Below are positions 33,802 to 45,338 of a stretch of DNA of 64,000 nucleotides, piece after piece; the first letter of the stretch is position 1, and every line of letters starts with the position of its first letter. The notes beneath the pieces are model-generated. The model searched no databases. It was not told the DNA's origin and saw only the letters and a list, made by a program, of their open reading frames with translations. Source of the DNA: Artocarpus heterophyllus (taxonomy: Eukaryota > Streptophyta > Magnoliopsida > Rosales > Moraceae). The stretch lies in contig CM046348.1 in NCBI GenBank assembly GCA_025403435.1, positions 22,007,899 through 22,071,898 on the forward strand. The letters are read 5' to 3'. Both the position numbers and the translations under genes were made by a program.

Positions 33802-35945
33802 TGTCACGCCCCGGAGTACGGGAGGTGACGTGGCGGAATATTTAGATTAATTAAAAGAGAATTTAATTAAAAACCGAGAGTTTAAGAATCCAATTAAGCA
33901 AGAAATAAAGAGATTTTTCCACCACATTTGATAAAGAATTTAAAATCATTAAACAAATAACAATAATTGAATAAAAACCGCGAATATGGGTTCCACAACC
34001 CACAACTTGTGCACACACATGGATCTGACAATATCACAAATACAATTACAGTCCAAGTACAAATAAAGTTAAGTCTTACATGCCTTGATTAATAAATACA
34101 GAATGTGAATAAATTCTCCTATTGCTCCTGAGTTCGGTCCGAAGAATCTTCTCCAAACCTAAATGGGAAACCACCTAGAAAGGGGGGGAAATTTAAAACA
34201 GATAAAACGTGAGCGAAAGGCTCAGTAGGACTAAGTTTTATAAAATAATTTAATGCAAAGAAACATAACATTATCAGGAGTTATACAGAAAAGGAACTTG
34301 AATAACTAAATAAATAAATTGAGTAGAACCGTTCTGACACAGAACAGTCTACTCGTCAAATCAAAACACCAGTTTACTTTTACCTAGGCAAACCATGAAA
34401 TCACCACCGTAGTGGCCCAGCTGGGTTTCGGGACCTGCCCCCAAGGTCGATCACGACCCGATCTCTGATATGGCATCATGCCCATGTGTTTATTATCATT
34501 ATCATTCAAAACCCAATTACCGAGTGTTGTCAATTACATTCATTATGAAATTCATTTCATGTCACGGTATATAAAAATATAACCGATAAAACCATTTTCA
34601 AACAACCGTTGAAAACATTTTGATAGAAATCCTTTTCAAAGCCAAATCATTTCAAAACCAGGCTACCAAAGAAATATGATAGAAGTCCTACCTCAGTACT
34701 CGTGCCGGTACCCCACACCGTAATCCCGATCCGCTATACGTTAGCTCCACGGAACCACGAACAATCCTAGATACAAACTAAGTCGATCAATATCTAGTTC
34801 GAGACATTCTATGTTACTAAATCATTTCATGATGTCCTAGTGTGCCATTTGTATCATTAAAATCATCCTATAAGGTTGGGATTTAAATCAGGGTTCAAAA
34901 CAATGAAATCGGGTAAAAATCACAAAATTTTCCATGCCTCGGTCGGCCTGCCGGACGCCCTGCTTCGGCCTGCCGAACTGTACAGTTCGGCCTGCCGGAA
35001 ACAAGGTTCGGCCTGCCGAACATTTCCCCAGATTCGGCCTGCCGGTCGGAAGAACACCGGCCTGCCGATCATCACTCCGGCCTGCCGAACATGAACTTCG
35101 GCCTGCCGAACTGGGAAGATCCAGAAATCCCAGCCACGGGTTTCTCGATCCCCAAAATCCAAATCTTGTTTCTAACCTGTTTTTCTCAAATCCCAGGCAT
35201 GAAAAACAACTATAATTGATAGAAAAACATTCTAGAACATGTTTGGAATCATTTAAACAACATTTAAACTCAAAATCCTCAAAAATCCGAAAATGAGTAA
35301 AAGAGGAGAAAAATGAAAATCTTGAATCCAATCCATTTTTCTTCAATCTAGGCTTAGATTCTAGTTGTTTTAAGTTCATTTAACACAAATCCACGGTTTT
35401 CTAAGCTAAAACAAACTTAGATTTTAAAAACACACAAAATCGAAAATTTTGTAAAAAGTTTAGAAATTTCGAATCTAACCTCGAATCGAAGCTTCAATCC
35501 GCGTTCTCGGTTGTCGAATCACGTCCCCGAGCTTCCTCCTTGCTGTTCCGAAGCTTGGATTCGAATGGAAATCAAAAATTTTTGAAAGAGATTGAGAGAG
35601 AGAGAGAGCTACCGAGAGAGAGAGAGTTGAACGTGAGAGTGAGGAGAGAGAGAGAGAAGAGAGAAATAAATAGAGAAAATCGGTGGGCGGTTTTACAGTG
35701 CGAAAACCATGTGCCGCCCACGGTTTTGTAAAACAGATATTTTTAACATTTTACAAATTGTTGTGTTTTAAAACTCAAAACATCATTTTAAATCAATAAG
35801 AAATCTTTTGAACACATCAATTTAACAAAACAACCAAAAACTAAAAATCCAACCAAATAATCTAATTAAAGTTAAAACTTTAATTATGGCACACTAATTC
35901 ATCATTTACATTATATTAATATTAAATAAATTTCGGGACGTTACA
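33802..35945 (-). repeat. 5' LTR of the chromodomain element
   Basis: Partner of the left LTR. In the sense direction it starts TGTAACGTCCCG. A TATA-like CTATTTATTTC is followed by a CT-rich block (about 35580-35670), a plausible promoter and start region. If so, the CGGCAGGCCG array lies several hundred bases downstream, inside the transcribed leader. Confidence 0.93.
34944..35111. repeat. Eight-copy CGGCCTGCCG array in the 5' LTR
   Basis: Same array as in the 3' LTR, here with all eight cores intact. In element RNA each core would read CGGCAGGCCG and could pair with its neighbours. Confidence 0.85.
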
Positions 35946-35950
35946 CATGA

Positions 35951-36265
35951 CCCACAGCTTCAAGATGGTGCCATCTACCCTCGATTGTCATCAATGGCGG
36001 CTCAAGCATCTTTGGTGAAGGACCTATCATCGAGAACTTCGATGATTATCGTAGTGAAGCTCCATTGTTATGAGCAAAGGAGGAAGTCAACCCTCTTCTT
36101 TGACAAGAAACAGATCTTCATTGGCAAACATGAGATCAGCGTTGATCAATTCACGGTTTCTGCTTATCGTCTTCCTCCCCAAGGATTCAATGTCACTGGC
36201 GCACGACCTTTGAGATCGAGCCTTTTGGTGAAGATCGACAACACATATGTAGATCAGTGGTAAGG
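35951..36265. pseudogene. Right piece of an unidentified gene-like fragment
   Basis: GC-richer, codon-like sequence directly abutting the chromodomain element's target duplication. On the plus strand one frame runs open to a stop at 36262-36264 (FFDKKQIFIGKHEISVDQF, VTGARPLRSSLLVKID). Another frame is open upstream (INGGSSIFGEGPIIENFDDY), suggesting a frameshift near 36070. On the minus strand an overlapping 71-codon frame also exists. I do not recognise either product. It appears to continue the interrupted pieces at about 22.3-22.45 and 26.80-26.91 kb. Confidence 0.35.
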
Positions 36266-36409
36266 TTTTGTACATTGTCGTTGTTTTGTTCTCCTCCATC
36301 ACCTCTTGAGATCACATCGCCATTACTGCTGCTGCTGTTATCTCCATTATCGTTGTCGCCATTGTCGTGATCTTTGGTGCTAGAAATGATAAAGGTTTGT
36401 TAATGTATT

Positions 36410-36565
36410 TGTTAAAAAATACACTAGTAGGACATAAAAAATATCTCAATAAGACACAAAATATCTCAGTAAGACATGAAAAATATCTTGATAGGACACA
36501 AACTATCCTTGTAGGACACAAATATTCCAGTGGGACACAAAACATTTCATGGTAGGACAAGAAAT
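36410..36565. repeat. Degenerate minisatellite, about 18-bp unit
   Basis: Around eight imperfect tandem units resembling GTAGGACACAAAATATCT, each with a GGACA/AGACA core. Unit length varies by a base or two. No coding meaning is seen. Confidence 0.75.
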
Positions 36566-36569
36566 ACAT

Positions 36570-38007
36570 CACACCAGATTTGTGGTATAATAATGTTAAA
36601 AATGTGTCACATTTTTATTTAAAGAGAAGTCTGTATTTTATTTGACCAAGATTGCAAATTAAAAAAAAACTCGAATTTGATGGTGAAATTAAAAAATTTA
36701 GACAAAATATAAAATACAAAAAGAATCACCAAACAAATATGTTGATGATAAGATTTCACATATCACTAGCATAGGGAATCAAACACGGTTCTTGGTTGTA
36801 ACATAGTGCATGGTAGATCAAACACAGAAAATCACAACCTATAAATATCTTTGTTAACTCATAAACCATCAAAAGCAAGAAGCAAGGACGAAAATTTTGA
36901 TATCTCTGAGGTTGTTAAGGTTTTGATTTACTAATAATATCATAGACATTGTTGATATTGACAGATATTTGAGAAAAAAATAATCTTGAGAAAAACTTGT
37001 ATATTCTTTTTACAACTTCGCACAATATTAGAATAATCAATATTGCTTAATTTGAGCCAATTTAATAATATAAATAAAATAATTTTGATCTAATATAAGA
37101 GTTATAGTGCTTCATATAAAAGGATACCATCATTATATATACATTGATTATGATTCTAATTTTATTTTTTATACTCATTACAAACAAGGTACAATAATAT
37201 AACAGAGTGCATAAAAAACTATCGCTAAACATAATAAAGTACACACAAACTTCAAATATTGTCAATACTAAAAGGAGTATTTAGCTGGTTGGAAAGCATT
37301 ATATAGGTTTTAATCTTGATCTAAATAATACATCTGCTAAGATATTATCCTTAAATAATTTTGGAGGTAATTGTTTAAAGTGCCACATGTATGTTTCTTG
37401 ATCTCTTCCTACTGTTAACCCATAAATTAAATATTGTCGATTTATCCCACTTAATGAGTAGTCTTCATAGAGTTGTAATAACATCTCAACACTAACTTGT
37501 GGTTGATGATACACAAGTACATCAAAGAAACCATCTTGGTTTTATATTTCTAAACTCGTCGTAGTTTGAGAACTATGAGGAATATTAAATATCCATAAGA
37601 ACTTTGGTTAGTTCCTAAGCTCATGAAGTCAAAACTCAAAGCAACAAAATCTTGATTAGTTTGACTCATTTGAGTTGTTCTACGCTTTTATGTCCTCCAT
37701 AAAGAACAATAATTGAAACTAGTAGACAAAAATAGTAAAAATATAGTACACACATCTACATGTAACATGACATAGGCTTTGCAAAAGAGTCATAAACTAT
37801 TCATTTGAAAAGTAAAAATTATTTAAAGACAATAAAACTTAATAAATACTTTTTTTATTGTTTTAGGCTCAAAATATTATTCACATTTTATTGAATCCTA
37901 CAAAATTGATTTATGTGCAAAAAGGAAAAATTTCTCAACTTTTTTGGATATTTTGTGTAAGTTTCTAGAAATATTTTAGATTTTTATGTATATTCAATGA
38001 TATTATG
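36570..38007. other. AT-rich intergenic spacer
   Basis: No supported gene, promoter or clear repeat. The small minus-strand frame at 37299-37514 has an ordinary composition but no known family resemblance. It could be a remnant of a transposon or plant gene. Confidence 0.45.
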
Positions 38008-38577
38008 TAGGGCCGGCAATACGGGTTGCGCACGACGACACGACACGTTTTTTTGCGGATTAGTGTCGAAAAATTTGACCACGGGTCATTTTAGTGTCGA
38101 CCCGAAACTGACCCGTCAAAAAACAAGTCGTGTTTGGGTCAACCCTTCTGACACTAAAATGACCCGTTTCTGACCCGTATTTAATTAATTAACTTTAAAA
38201 AAATTAATATTATTTCATATATATTATAAGCTCTTAAAATATCAAACCCTACCTCTCTTATCACTCATCTTCTTGTTGAAGTGGTATGAAACTCTTCTAA
38301 TTTTATTTTTTTAATATTATATATATTAATGTGGGCGGGTTAGAGGCGGGTTGCGGGTCATAATCGGGTTACGGGTCAAAAACGGGTCACGGGTCATTAT
38401 TTTTTGACACTGTGCATAAGAAACGGGTTGACACGGGTCGTGTTCGTGTCAACCCGTGTCAAAACGGGTCGGGTTAGGGTTGAGAATTCTCAACCCGTTC
38501 GTGTCATGGGTCGGGTTAGTGTCGACCTAATTTTGTAAAAATTAACTCCAACCCGCTAACCCGTTTTGCCACCCCTA
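38008..38577. mobile_element. hAT-type MITE with ACCCGT/ACGGGT repeats
   Basis: 570 bp starting TAGGGCCGGCAATACGGGTT and ending AACCCGTTTTGCCACCCCTA, flanked by a perfect 8-bp duplication ATATTATG (38000-38007 and 38578-38585). Both subterminal regions are packed with GGGTC/GACCC and CGGGTT/AACCCG motifs in both directions. Hundreds of such elements are known in plant genomes. No transposase is encoded. Confidence 0.9.
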
Positions 38578-38585
38578 ATATTATG

Positions 38586-39111
38586 GATATTGTAAGTATT
38601 TTATGAACATCCTAAAAAAAATATTTCTCTGTCATATTTATGTTTAGACTTTAAAATATAAATATTGTTGTAAAAATATTAATAATGGTGACATTTTCAT
38701 CCTTGGAAGGAGACTTATCTTGTAGCCACTTACAAAGTAACTTATATAGCCATCTGTTTTAAACATCACGTTTAGAGAAAAGATAATTTTGTCTAAATTT
38801 AATGGGTTAAAAAATATATAAGGCCAAAAAAAAAAAAAAGAAAATCAGCAGCAGCGACAGCAACAACTTATACCTTTTTTATCTAACCCCATATGGGCTA
38901 CATCAGCACAAAAGATGATTGTTGATGAGCTGTCATTCATCACCAGCTCGATCATAAGAACCACGGTATATGAATCATACAGGATCGGAACCCATAAATA
39001 TCATTTTCTAATTCGAGGCCTTAAACCCTTCTCTCCAAGGTTTTCGCATTTTTGCTTCTCCGCCACTCTCTTCCCCAAAACCCTTCTTCTGCTTCTTCCT
39101 CTCTCTCTTTA
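38586..39111 (+). other. Spacer and probable 5' upstream region of the helicase gene
   Basis: AT-rich to about 38900, then increasingly CT-rich towards the helicase gene, as in many plant leaders. No clear TATA box was identified. Confidence 0.4.
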
Positions 39112-39175
39112 AAACCCTAACGAACCCCTTCTTCCAAGTCTCACCCATTTGCTCTTCTCTTCCTCAAAACCCTAG
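39112..39175 (+). promoter_or_regulatory. Two telo-boxes upstream of the helicase ATG
   Basis: AAACCCTAA at 39112-39120 and AAACCCTAG at 39167-39175, in a CT-rich leader just before the ATG at 39196. Telo-boxes (AAACCCTA) are frequent in leaders and promoters of plant genes for translation and organelle expression in dividing tissue. Their use here is inferred. Confidence 0.5.
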
Positions 39176-39195
39176 CCCCCTAAATTGGATCCAAC

Positions 39196-42100
39196 ATGAT
39201 GAACGTCGTCTTACGGAGGCGGACTCTCGCCGCCATCGAGACTCTTCTCCAACGCCGTCACCACTCGATCGCCGCCGTTGGCGCTCTTCCAGTGGGAAAT
39301 CGCGGTCCCGGCGCTGAGGTTGAGTCCTCCATTTCTTGGGTTCTGCAACGGGGGAGCGCGCTAGGGTTTCGAGTTAGGAGCTTCCACGTGAAATCCGGGC
39401 CGTTGGATTATCGCGCCTCATCGATTTTGCAGGCTGAGTACGCCGTTGATGTCGATTCCTCTGATGATTCGTCGAAAGTGACCAGTAATGATGAAGGACT
39501 TGAGATTGCGAAGCTCGGGATTTCGCCGGAGATCATATCGGCTCTGGCTAAGAGGGGAATCAGTAAGCTCTTCCCCATACAGGTGAATTTATAATCTTTT
39601 GGATTCAAATGTTATTTAAAGTTTCTAAGAAAATGATTGAAAGTGAAGTAATCGATTTTTCTTTCTTTTTCTGGATTTTGTGTATTTGTGTATTTTGGAC
39701 AGAGAGCTGTGCTGGAACCGGCAATGCAAGGGCGTGATATGGTTGGCCGAGCTAGGACGGGAACGGGGAAGACTCTTGCTTTTGGAATCCCCATCCTTGA
39801 TAAAATCATTCAGTACAATGCTAAACATAGGTTTATCTTCAAATCCTCCTTTTATTAATTTATTTTTCAATTTTTTAAATCAAATTGTAGCCTTTTAATT
39901 TTGTGGAGGATTTGAGTTGCGTGTGCTTGTGGGTCAAGTTATGAATGATAAATGTGAGTTCGTTTGTTTTTGTTTGGATGGCTTATTTAATAATACTACA
40001 GGCGTGGAAGGAATCCGTTGGCATTGGTTTTGGCTCCAACAAGAGAACTTGCACGGCAAGTTGAGAAAGAGTTCCAAGAGTCTGCACCCAGTTTGGATAC
40101 AATCTGTGTCTATGGCGGCGCACCGATCTCGCAACAAATGAGGCAGCTTGACCATGGCGTAGATATAGCAGTGGGAACGCCTGGTCGCATTATTGACCTT
40201 CTCAATAGGGGCGCTCTAAATCTGTCAGAAGTTCAGTTTCTTGTTCTTGATGAAGCTGATCAGATGCTTCAAGTGGGATTTCAGGAGGATGTGGAGAAGA
40301 TCTTAGAGAGAATGCCCCAACAGCGGCAGACCATGATGTTCTCTGCAACTATGCCACAATGGATTAGACAACTTGTTCGAAATTATTTAAACAACCCAGC
40401 AAATATTGATCTTGTGAGTATGCTATTCCTCTCATTCTGTTTTTCTTTGACTATTGATACTCATGTTTGCACAACTCCTTTCTCCAGTTACTATAGTGCC
40501 CTTTTAAATTTTGGTCATGCTTACTTTTGGTTATGGTGTTTGTGTTGTTTGGTTCATAGGATGGTGCTATAGCATAGGGAGTTATTTCACGAGAGTGCAT
40601 GCTTAATTTGTTTTCCCATTTCGAAAATGACTTAGTATTTACAACTTAATTGTACCTGATGGAGCCTTGGTGTTAGGTATTAGGTTTGTTTAAGATACTA
40701 TGTTTCATTCAGGGACATCTGTTATTAGAGGACCAAGTTGGTGAATGGTGTTTAGGAGGAATTAGAACTGCAAGTAAGTTCAAGAGGTTGTGCATTTTTG
40801 TGTAATGCTTATTTTCACAGGGTAGGAATCTGTCCTCCTTGTAGATAACACGAAGTAGAAAATTCTGAATATGACAGACTCATTAGATCTTTAAGGGTGC
40901 AAGCTTATCAATTGCTATTCTGTGCCTTAGGTTGGAGACTCTGACCAGAAACTGGCAGATGGTATTTCTTTGTACTCAATTGCGTCAGATACATATGCAA
41001 AAGCATCAATCATTGGGCCATTGATTACGGTAAGAAATAATCATTGGTTATTTTTGACTTTTTTTGTGCCTTCATATTATAGTTTGATGCTAGAGAACTA
41101 ATGTTAGTTATTCATGTGTGGTAAGTTTGACATTTCAATGCCTAAATATGTATTGTGTTGTCAGGAACATGCCAAAGGAGGCAAGTGTATCGTTTTCACC
41201 CAAACGAAACGTGATGCTGATCGATTGGCATATGCAATGGGGAGGAGCTATAGGTGTGAGCCTTTGCATGGTGATATCTCTCAAGCCCAGAGGGAAAGAA
41301 CACTTTCAGGGTTCCGAGAGGGTCATTTTAATATTCTAGTAGCCACTGATGTTGCTGCGCGTGGACTTGATATACCAAATGTTGACCTGGTAAGATTATT
41401 TAACTAATCTATTATTAGTAATTTTATTTATCAATTTCAGGTTAGTCTAGTCATAAATTAATGAAGAGTTCTGAAGCTATCTGAAATGGAATTTATCATT
41501 CTCAACTTCTATAAGAGAAGTAGTTTTCATGCCTTAGATTTGGAGTTCTTTGGTTGGAGGCGACAATAATGACTGGCACTGAAAGGTTTAGCGGCTGTAA
41601 ACGCTAACATAGTCCAACTGGAAGCAAATAGCTCACAATTGCATCTCACGTGTATCAAAAACTCATTAATTTAACTTTCAGTAAACGTTGCAGGGGATGT
41701 GTTGTATAGTGTTAGAAGGCGTCTCTGTTTTACATGTGTGGGTTTTGTTGTGATCTTGTTAAACTTTTCATTGTGTACGTCTCTTTATCACAGGTAATAC
41801 ATTATGAGCTTCCAAATTCTTCAGAAATATTTGTTCATAGATCAGGCCGGACAGGTCGTGCAGGAAAGAAAGGAGCTGCTATTCTTATTTACACTAGAGA
41901 CGAAACCAGGCCTGTAAGGTCGATTGAGCGAGATGTGGGATGCAGATTTACAGAGGTTTTAATCACTCTTTACTGCTTAAATTCTCTTCTATTCGTTTGT
42001 TTAAAGCCATTTAGTTTATGATTAGTTGAGACACAAGTTAACACATGTAGGTTCAGTGCTTAAATGTCTTGGCAATTCCAAACTTGAACTGATGCAAGAT

Positions 42101-43186
42101 TTCTTTTTTTAAAATATCTTGATTCTGTTTCTTGATCTTGATGCAGTTAGTTGCTGATAGATTTATATTTTGGGAGTTTTGCTCCCATTATGATGTGAAT
42201 TTGGTGGTAGTTAAGTATTCATGTTTTTTTATTTTCATTTTTGGGGACCTCTGTGGTATTGGAGCTTATGCATAATGAATGATAATGATTGGCTAGGAGC
42301 TATTGTCCTGGTATTGGGGTTTCAGGATATAGTTTTGGAAGTGGCTTCACGACCTTTGACTATAATAAGTAATAACTATTTCTGTTTATTAGCCTCTGGA
42401 AATAAAAAAGAAGAAAAATGGCTTGACGTTGCACATGTGAATCACTATTTGTTTTGCGCAGACTCTTAGCTGCAAGAATTAAAGCGTTTAAATACAAATA
42501 CCATCAGATACACGTTTAAATGCAATTATGCATGTGTTTTTTTCAACATACTTCTAGGGAGATGATGCATGCTTCGTTTCATTGTCTTGTTTAGATTCTT
42601 TTGATTCCTATGTCGTGTATTATTTTGTTCAGAGGCTATCATTATGCCTTCTTTGTGAGACTGATTGCTTTTACTTGCTGGCTATCAGCTTCCTAAGATT
42701 GCAGGCGATGCAAATGTAGACATGTTTGGTGACAGTGGTGGTGGTGGTCGATTAAGTTCATTTAGAGGCATGAGCGATCGTCGATCTGAAGATGGTTTTG
42801 GCCGTTTTGGTGGTTCAGGGCGTTCCGGATTTGGTCGTTCAAGTGGCTTTGGTGATTTTGCTCGTGGATCCAAGTCTGGTAATTTTGGTTCCTTTGGTGC
42901 CCGTGGTAGATCAGGAAGTGAATTTGGCAGTTCCTTTGGTGACCCTGATCGATCAGGAAGTAGATTTGGTGGTTCCTCTGGTGACCGTGGTCGATCTGGA
43001 AGTGGGTTTGGCAGTTCCTTTGGTGATCGTGATCGATCTGGAAGTGGATTTGGCAGTTCCTTTGGTGAAAGTGGTCGATCTGGAAGCGGACTTGGTGGGC
43101 CTAGTAAAGACCGTAGCGGGAACTTTGGTGGATTTGGTGGCCCCAGTCGTTCAGGTGGTCTTGGGGATTTTGGTCGTTCAAATTGA
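39196..43186 (+). CDS. RH53: Mitochondrial DEAD-box ATP-dependent RNA helicase, PMH/RH9-RH53 type
   Basis: Seven exons, 39196-39582, 39703-39830, 40002-40413, 40931-41029, 41165-41389, 41794-41955 and 42689-43186, all GT-AG, join in frame to 636 codons plus stop. Residues 1 to about 65 are Arg/Leu-rich without acidic residues until late, fitting a mitochondrial presequence. Helicase motifs: Q motif 108-129, motif I ARTGTGKT 146-153, PTRELA 183-188, TPGR 230-233, DEAD 254-257, SAT 285-287, VFTQTK near 352, [10 protein letters not shown] 402-411, HRSGRTGR 432-439. Residues 472-636 are a Gly/Ser/Arg/Phe-rich tail. In Arabidopsis the PMH proteins help splice group II introns in mitochondria. The order and length match that family; which paralogue (RH9 or RH53) is not decidable here. 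The frame stays open for 52 more Gly-rich codons after the TGA stop. Confidence 0.95.
42908..43090 (+). repeat. 42-bp coding repeat in the last helicase exon
   Basis: Four consecutive 14-residue units of the pattern RSGSxFGxSxGDxx (starting at about 42908) plus a partial fifth, each 42 bp. It is part of the Gly-rich RNA-binding tail. Repeats of this kind change copy number readily by slippage or unequal crossing over. Confidence 0.8.
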
Positions 43187-44896
43187 TCTGATTTTGGGTA
43201 CTTTGGCTCCGGCTGCCCTGGTGGATCTGGTGCGAATCCTTCTAGCCAAAACAATGGTGGTTTGGAGTACTTCCTTGCCAGTTGTTCCGGGAGCTTGGGC
43301 TGCTTTGGTGACATCAGGGCCGGCAATAGTCAGGACACTTGGTTCTAGGAGAAGACCCTTCTAAAATTTGCTAGTTGTAAGTATTGTTTCATCGTCAAAT
43401 ATATGAGGCACTTTCTTGTGGTCTTAATTCTTTTGTTACCATCCTTATTATTAGTTCAACAGAATTAAAAAGCTTCACTATGATACTAAGCTTTATGGGA
43501 AATCTTTGTTGGGTCTCTAAATGATACTAGGTTAGCTTGCCAATCTAAAATGCTGATCTTTGGTGGGCTCATATCTCCTGAAAAAAAGGGTTGGGTATTC
43601 ATGCTACGAAGGAGGGAAGCTTTCCTTGGCCATAGCTATGCAACATGAACACATGGAGGGTCTGAAAAATTATTTTATATATGATGAAATAAATCGAGGA
43701 AGTTATTACGCGGCTAATTTGTTATATTTGCTGTTGTATGTGAATTTTTATTTTACCGTTTACTTGGAAATTGGAAATGAAGTCAAAACCAGAGTATGGG
43801 ATCAAGTTATGGATTTATTGATTTCCAAACGTGCTGTAGCAGGAGCCGTTTTATGCCCAATTGGAATGTAGAGGTTTTGTTTTAGGTAAATTACATAGAT
43901 AGCTATTAACTTTTCATGAAAGTGAATATTTGATATTTATTTATTTATTATTGAACCGGTCATAACCTCTCGTTTTAGTTGAGAGAAAAAAAACTTTTGG
44001 AAACAATGCTGTGATAATTAGGCCACTGTTTTCGTCCTAATACTTCTTTTTCCTGGTGGGCCCTGGCACTTTTGTCCCATCATATCTTTTCTTGGAGAAA
44101 TTGGGTATTCGGGTACCAAAAAAATATTTTAACGGCAGGATAGAATTTTGAGTTGTCATCAAGTTCTGTCCTTCATTTTTTCAAGTTTTGTCAAACGGTC
44201 ATGATTCTAACGGCTCAAAGGGGCAAGAGCTGTATCCGAAAATGGAATAGTCAATTGTTCCAAAAATGGAATAGTAAAAATTATCAGTGGAATGTTGGAC
44301 GAGTACAAAATACACCAGAAAAAACCATGTAATTAAGGATTTCGCAGAATGGTCTCTCTAGGCTAGAGGTACAGGGACTTCGATTGCTAGATTAACAAGG
44401 CTAAACTCAATGTCAACGGATTATGGTGAGGCACCAAGTGTGAGGAAATATGACAATGGCTCAGAAGTTGGTAGTGATAAAAATTCCTGTTTGATAGTGT
44501 TTTCAACATGGTTTTGTTTTGAAAAATAAGAAATTTTAAGAAATGGTGTTGAAAGTGTTTTTAATTTTTTTTTTTCACAAAAGACCTAAAAAACATTTCC
44601 AAAAATACCTAAAATTTTCAACAATGTTAAGAAATTTTGTCGGATTCTCACTCTACCCTTATCGTGTCCAGTGATCCGTCATGTTGAATCTTTGATCTGC
44701 ATCAATCAAGCATCTGTCACGATATCCCCATGGTCTAGGTGCCATTGTATGCAGGTGTTGCTAAAACAAATACAAATTGTCCCCCGCACAAGAATCCTAA
44801 TTATTGAATGTGTATGGAGGGAGAGACAAAAAGGAGATTGAAATATTGGCATATCTAACATTTTCATAGGAAAAACATAAAGACATTAACACTGAA
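43187..44896. other. Helicase 3' region and intergenic spacer
   Basis: 43187-43342 still reads as Gly/Ser-rich codons in the helicase frame up to a TAG. Beyond about 43380 the sequence is AT-rich. A 103-codon frame at 43560-43868 has no recognisable motif and an ordinary spacer composition, so I do not call it a gene. Confidence 0.4.
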
Positions 44897-45338
44897 CTCT
44901 AGGGACTTTTTCGTTTTATCTCATGAATTTTAAAATCATCACTTTGCCTTTGGACTTTTAAAACTCCACACTTTGTCTCCTGAACCTTAAAAATCACAAT
45001 TTTGCTCTTAAAATTTTCAAAGCTCCTCAATTTGTTCCTTCAAATTTTGATTTTCTGTTCAAAGATAAGGAGATATTGTTGAAAAATAAATAAAATCTTA
45101 TTTTTTTATCCTTACAGGTGACCTATATGTAGATCATGTGCGCTTAATTTCATCTATTTGAACGAAAAATAGAAAGTTCAGAGGATAAAGTGAAAAGCTT
45201 TAAAAGTTTAGGGGACAAAATGGTAAATTTCAAAGTTTAGGGGTAAAATAATAAGCTTTGAAAGTTTAAATGATAAAGTGGTGATTTTTAAAGTTTAAGG
45301 ACAAAGTAAGAAAGGCTTTAAGTTTAAAGGCCATTGGT
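44897..45338. mobile_element. Foldback / MULE-like element with repeated units in its arms
   Basis: The left arm (about 44897-45062) and right arm (about 45165-45338) are inverted copies. Each arm consists of several roughly 40-bp degenerate units with a core like AAAGTTTAGGGGACAAA (right arm) or its complement (left arm). The centre of about 100 bp holds a short unrelated sequence. No transposase and no clear target duplication. Confidence 0.6.

Larger units (their letters stand above)
26907..35945 (-). mobile_element. Chromodomain Ty3/gypsy (Tekay/Del-type chromovirus) retrotransposon, young full-length copy
   Basis: 9039 bp with LTRs of 2149 bp (left) and 2144 bp (right), TG...CA ends, and a perfect 5-bp duplication CATGA (26902-26906 and 35946-35950). 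It has a tRNA-iMet primer site next to the 5' LTR and a purine tract next to the 3' LTR, and encodes gag, protease, RT, RNase H, integrase and a C-terminal chromodomain in one frame. About 25 substitutions between the LTRs by eye (near 99% identity) indicate a recent insertion. Three in-frame stops mean that this copy cannot make the whole polyprotein. Confidence 0.95.

Noticed and set aside
26907..35945. Possible endogenous plant pararetrovirus because of the FIDD reverse transcriptase
   Set aside because: It has paired LTRs, an iMet primer site, integrase, a chromodomain and a 5-bp duplication, all of which belong to Ty3/gypsy retrotransposons and not to caulimovirids.
42685..43364. Long open frames on the minus strand and in the second plus frame over the last helicase exon
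   Set aside because: They are by-products of the 42-bp Gly-rich coding repeat; composition is mono-tonous (Pro/Leu or Val/Leu) and no motif is present.
43560..43868. 103-codon frame after the helicase gene
   Set aside because: No motif, AT-rich codons, no splice or promoter context; could be read as a gene only with transcript support.
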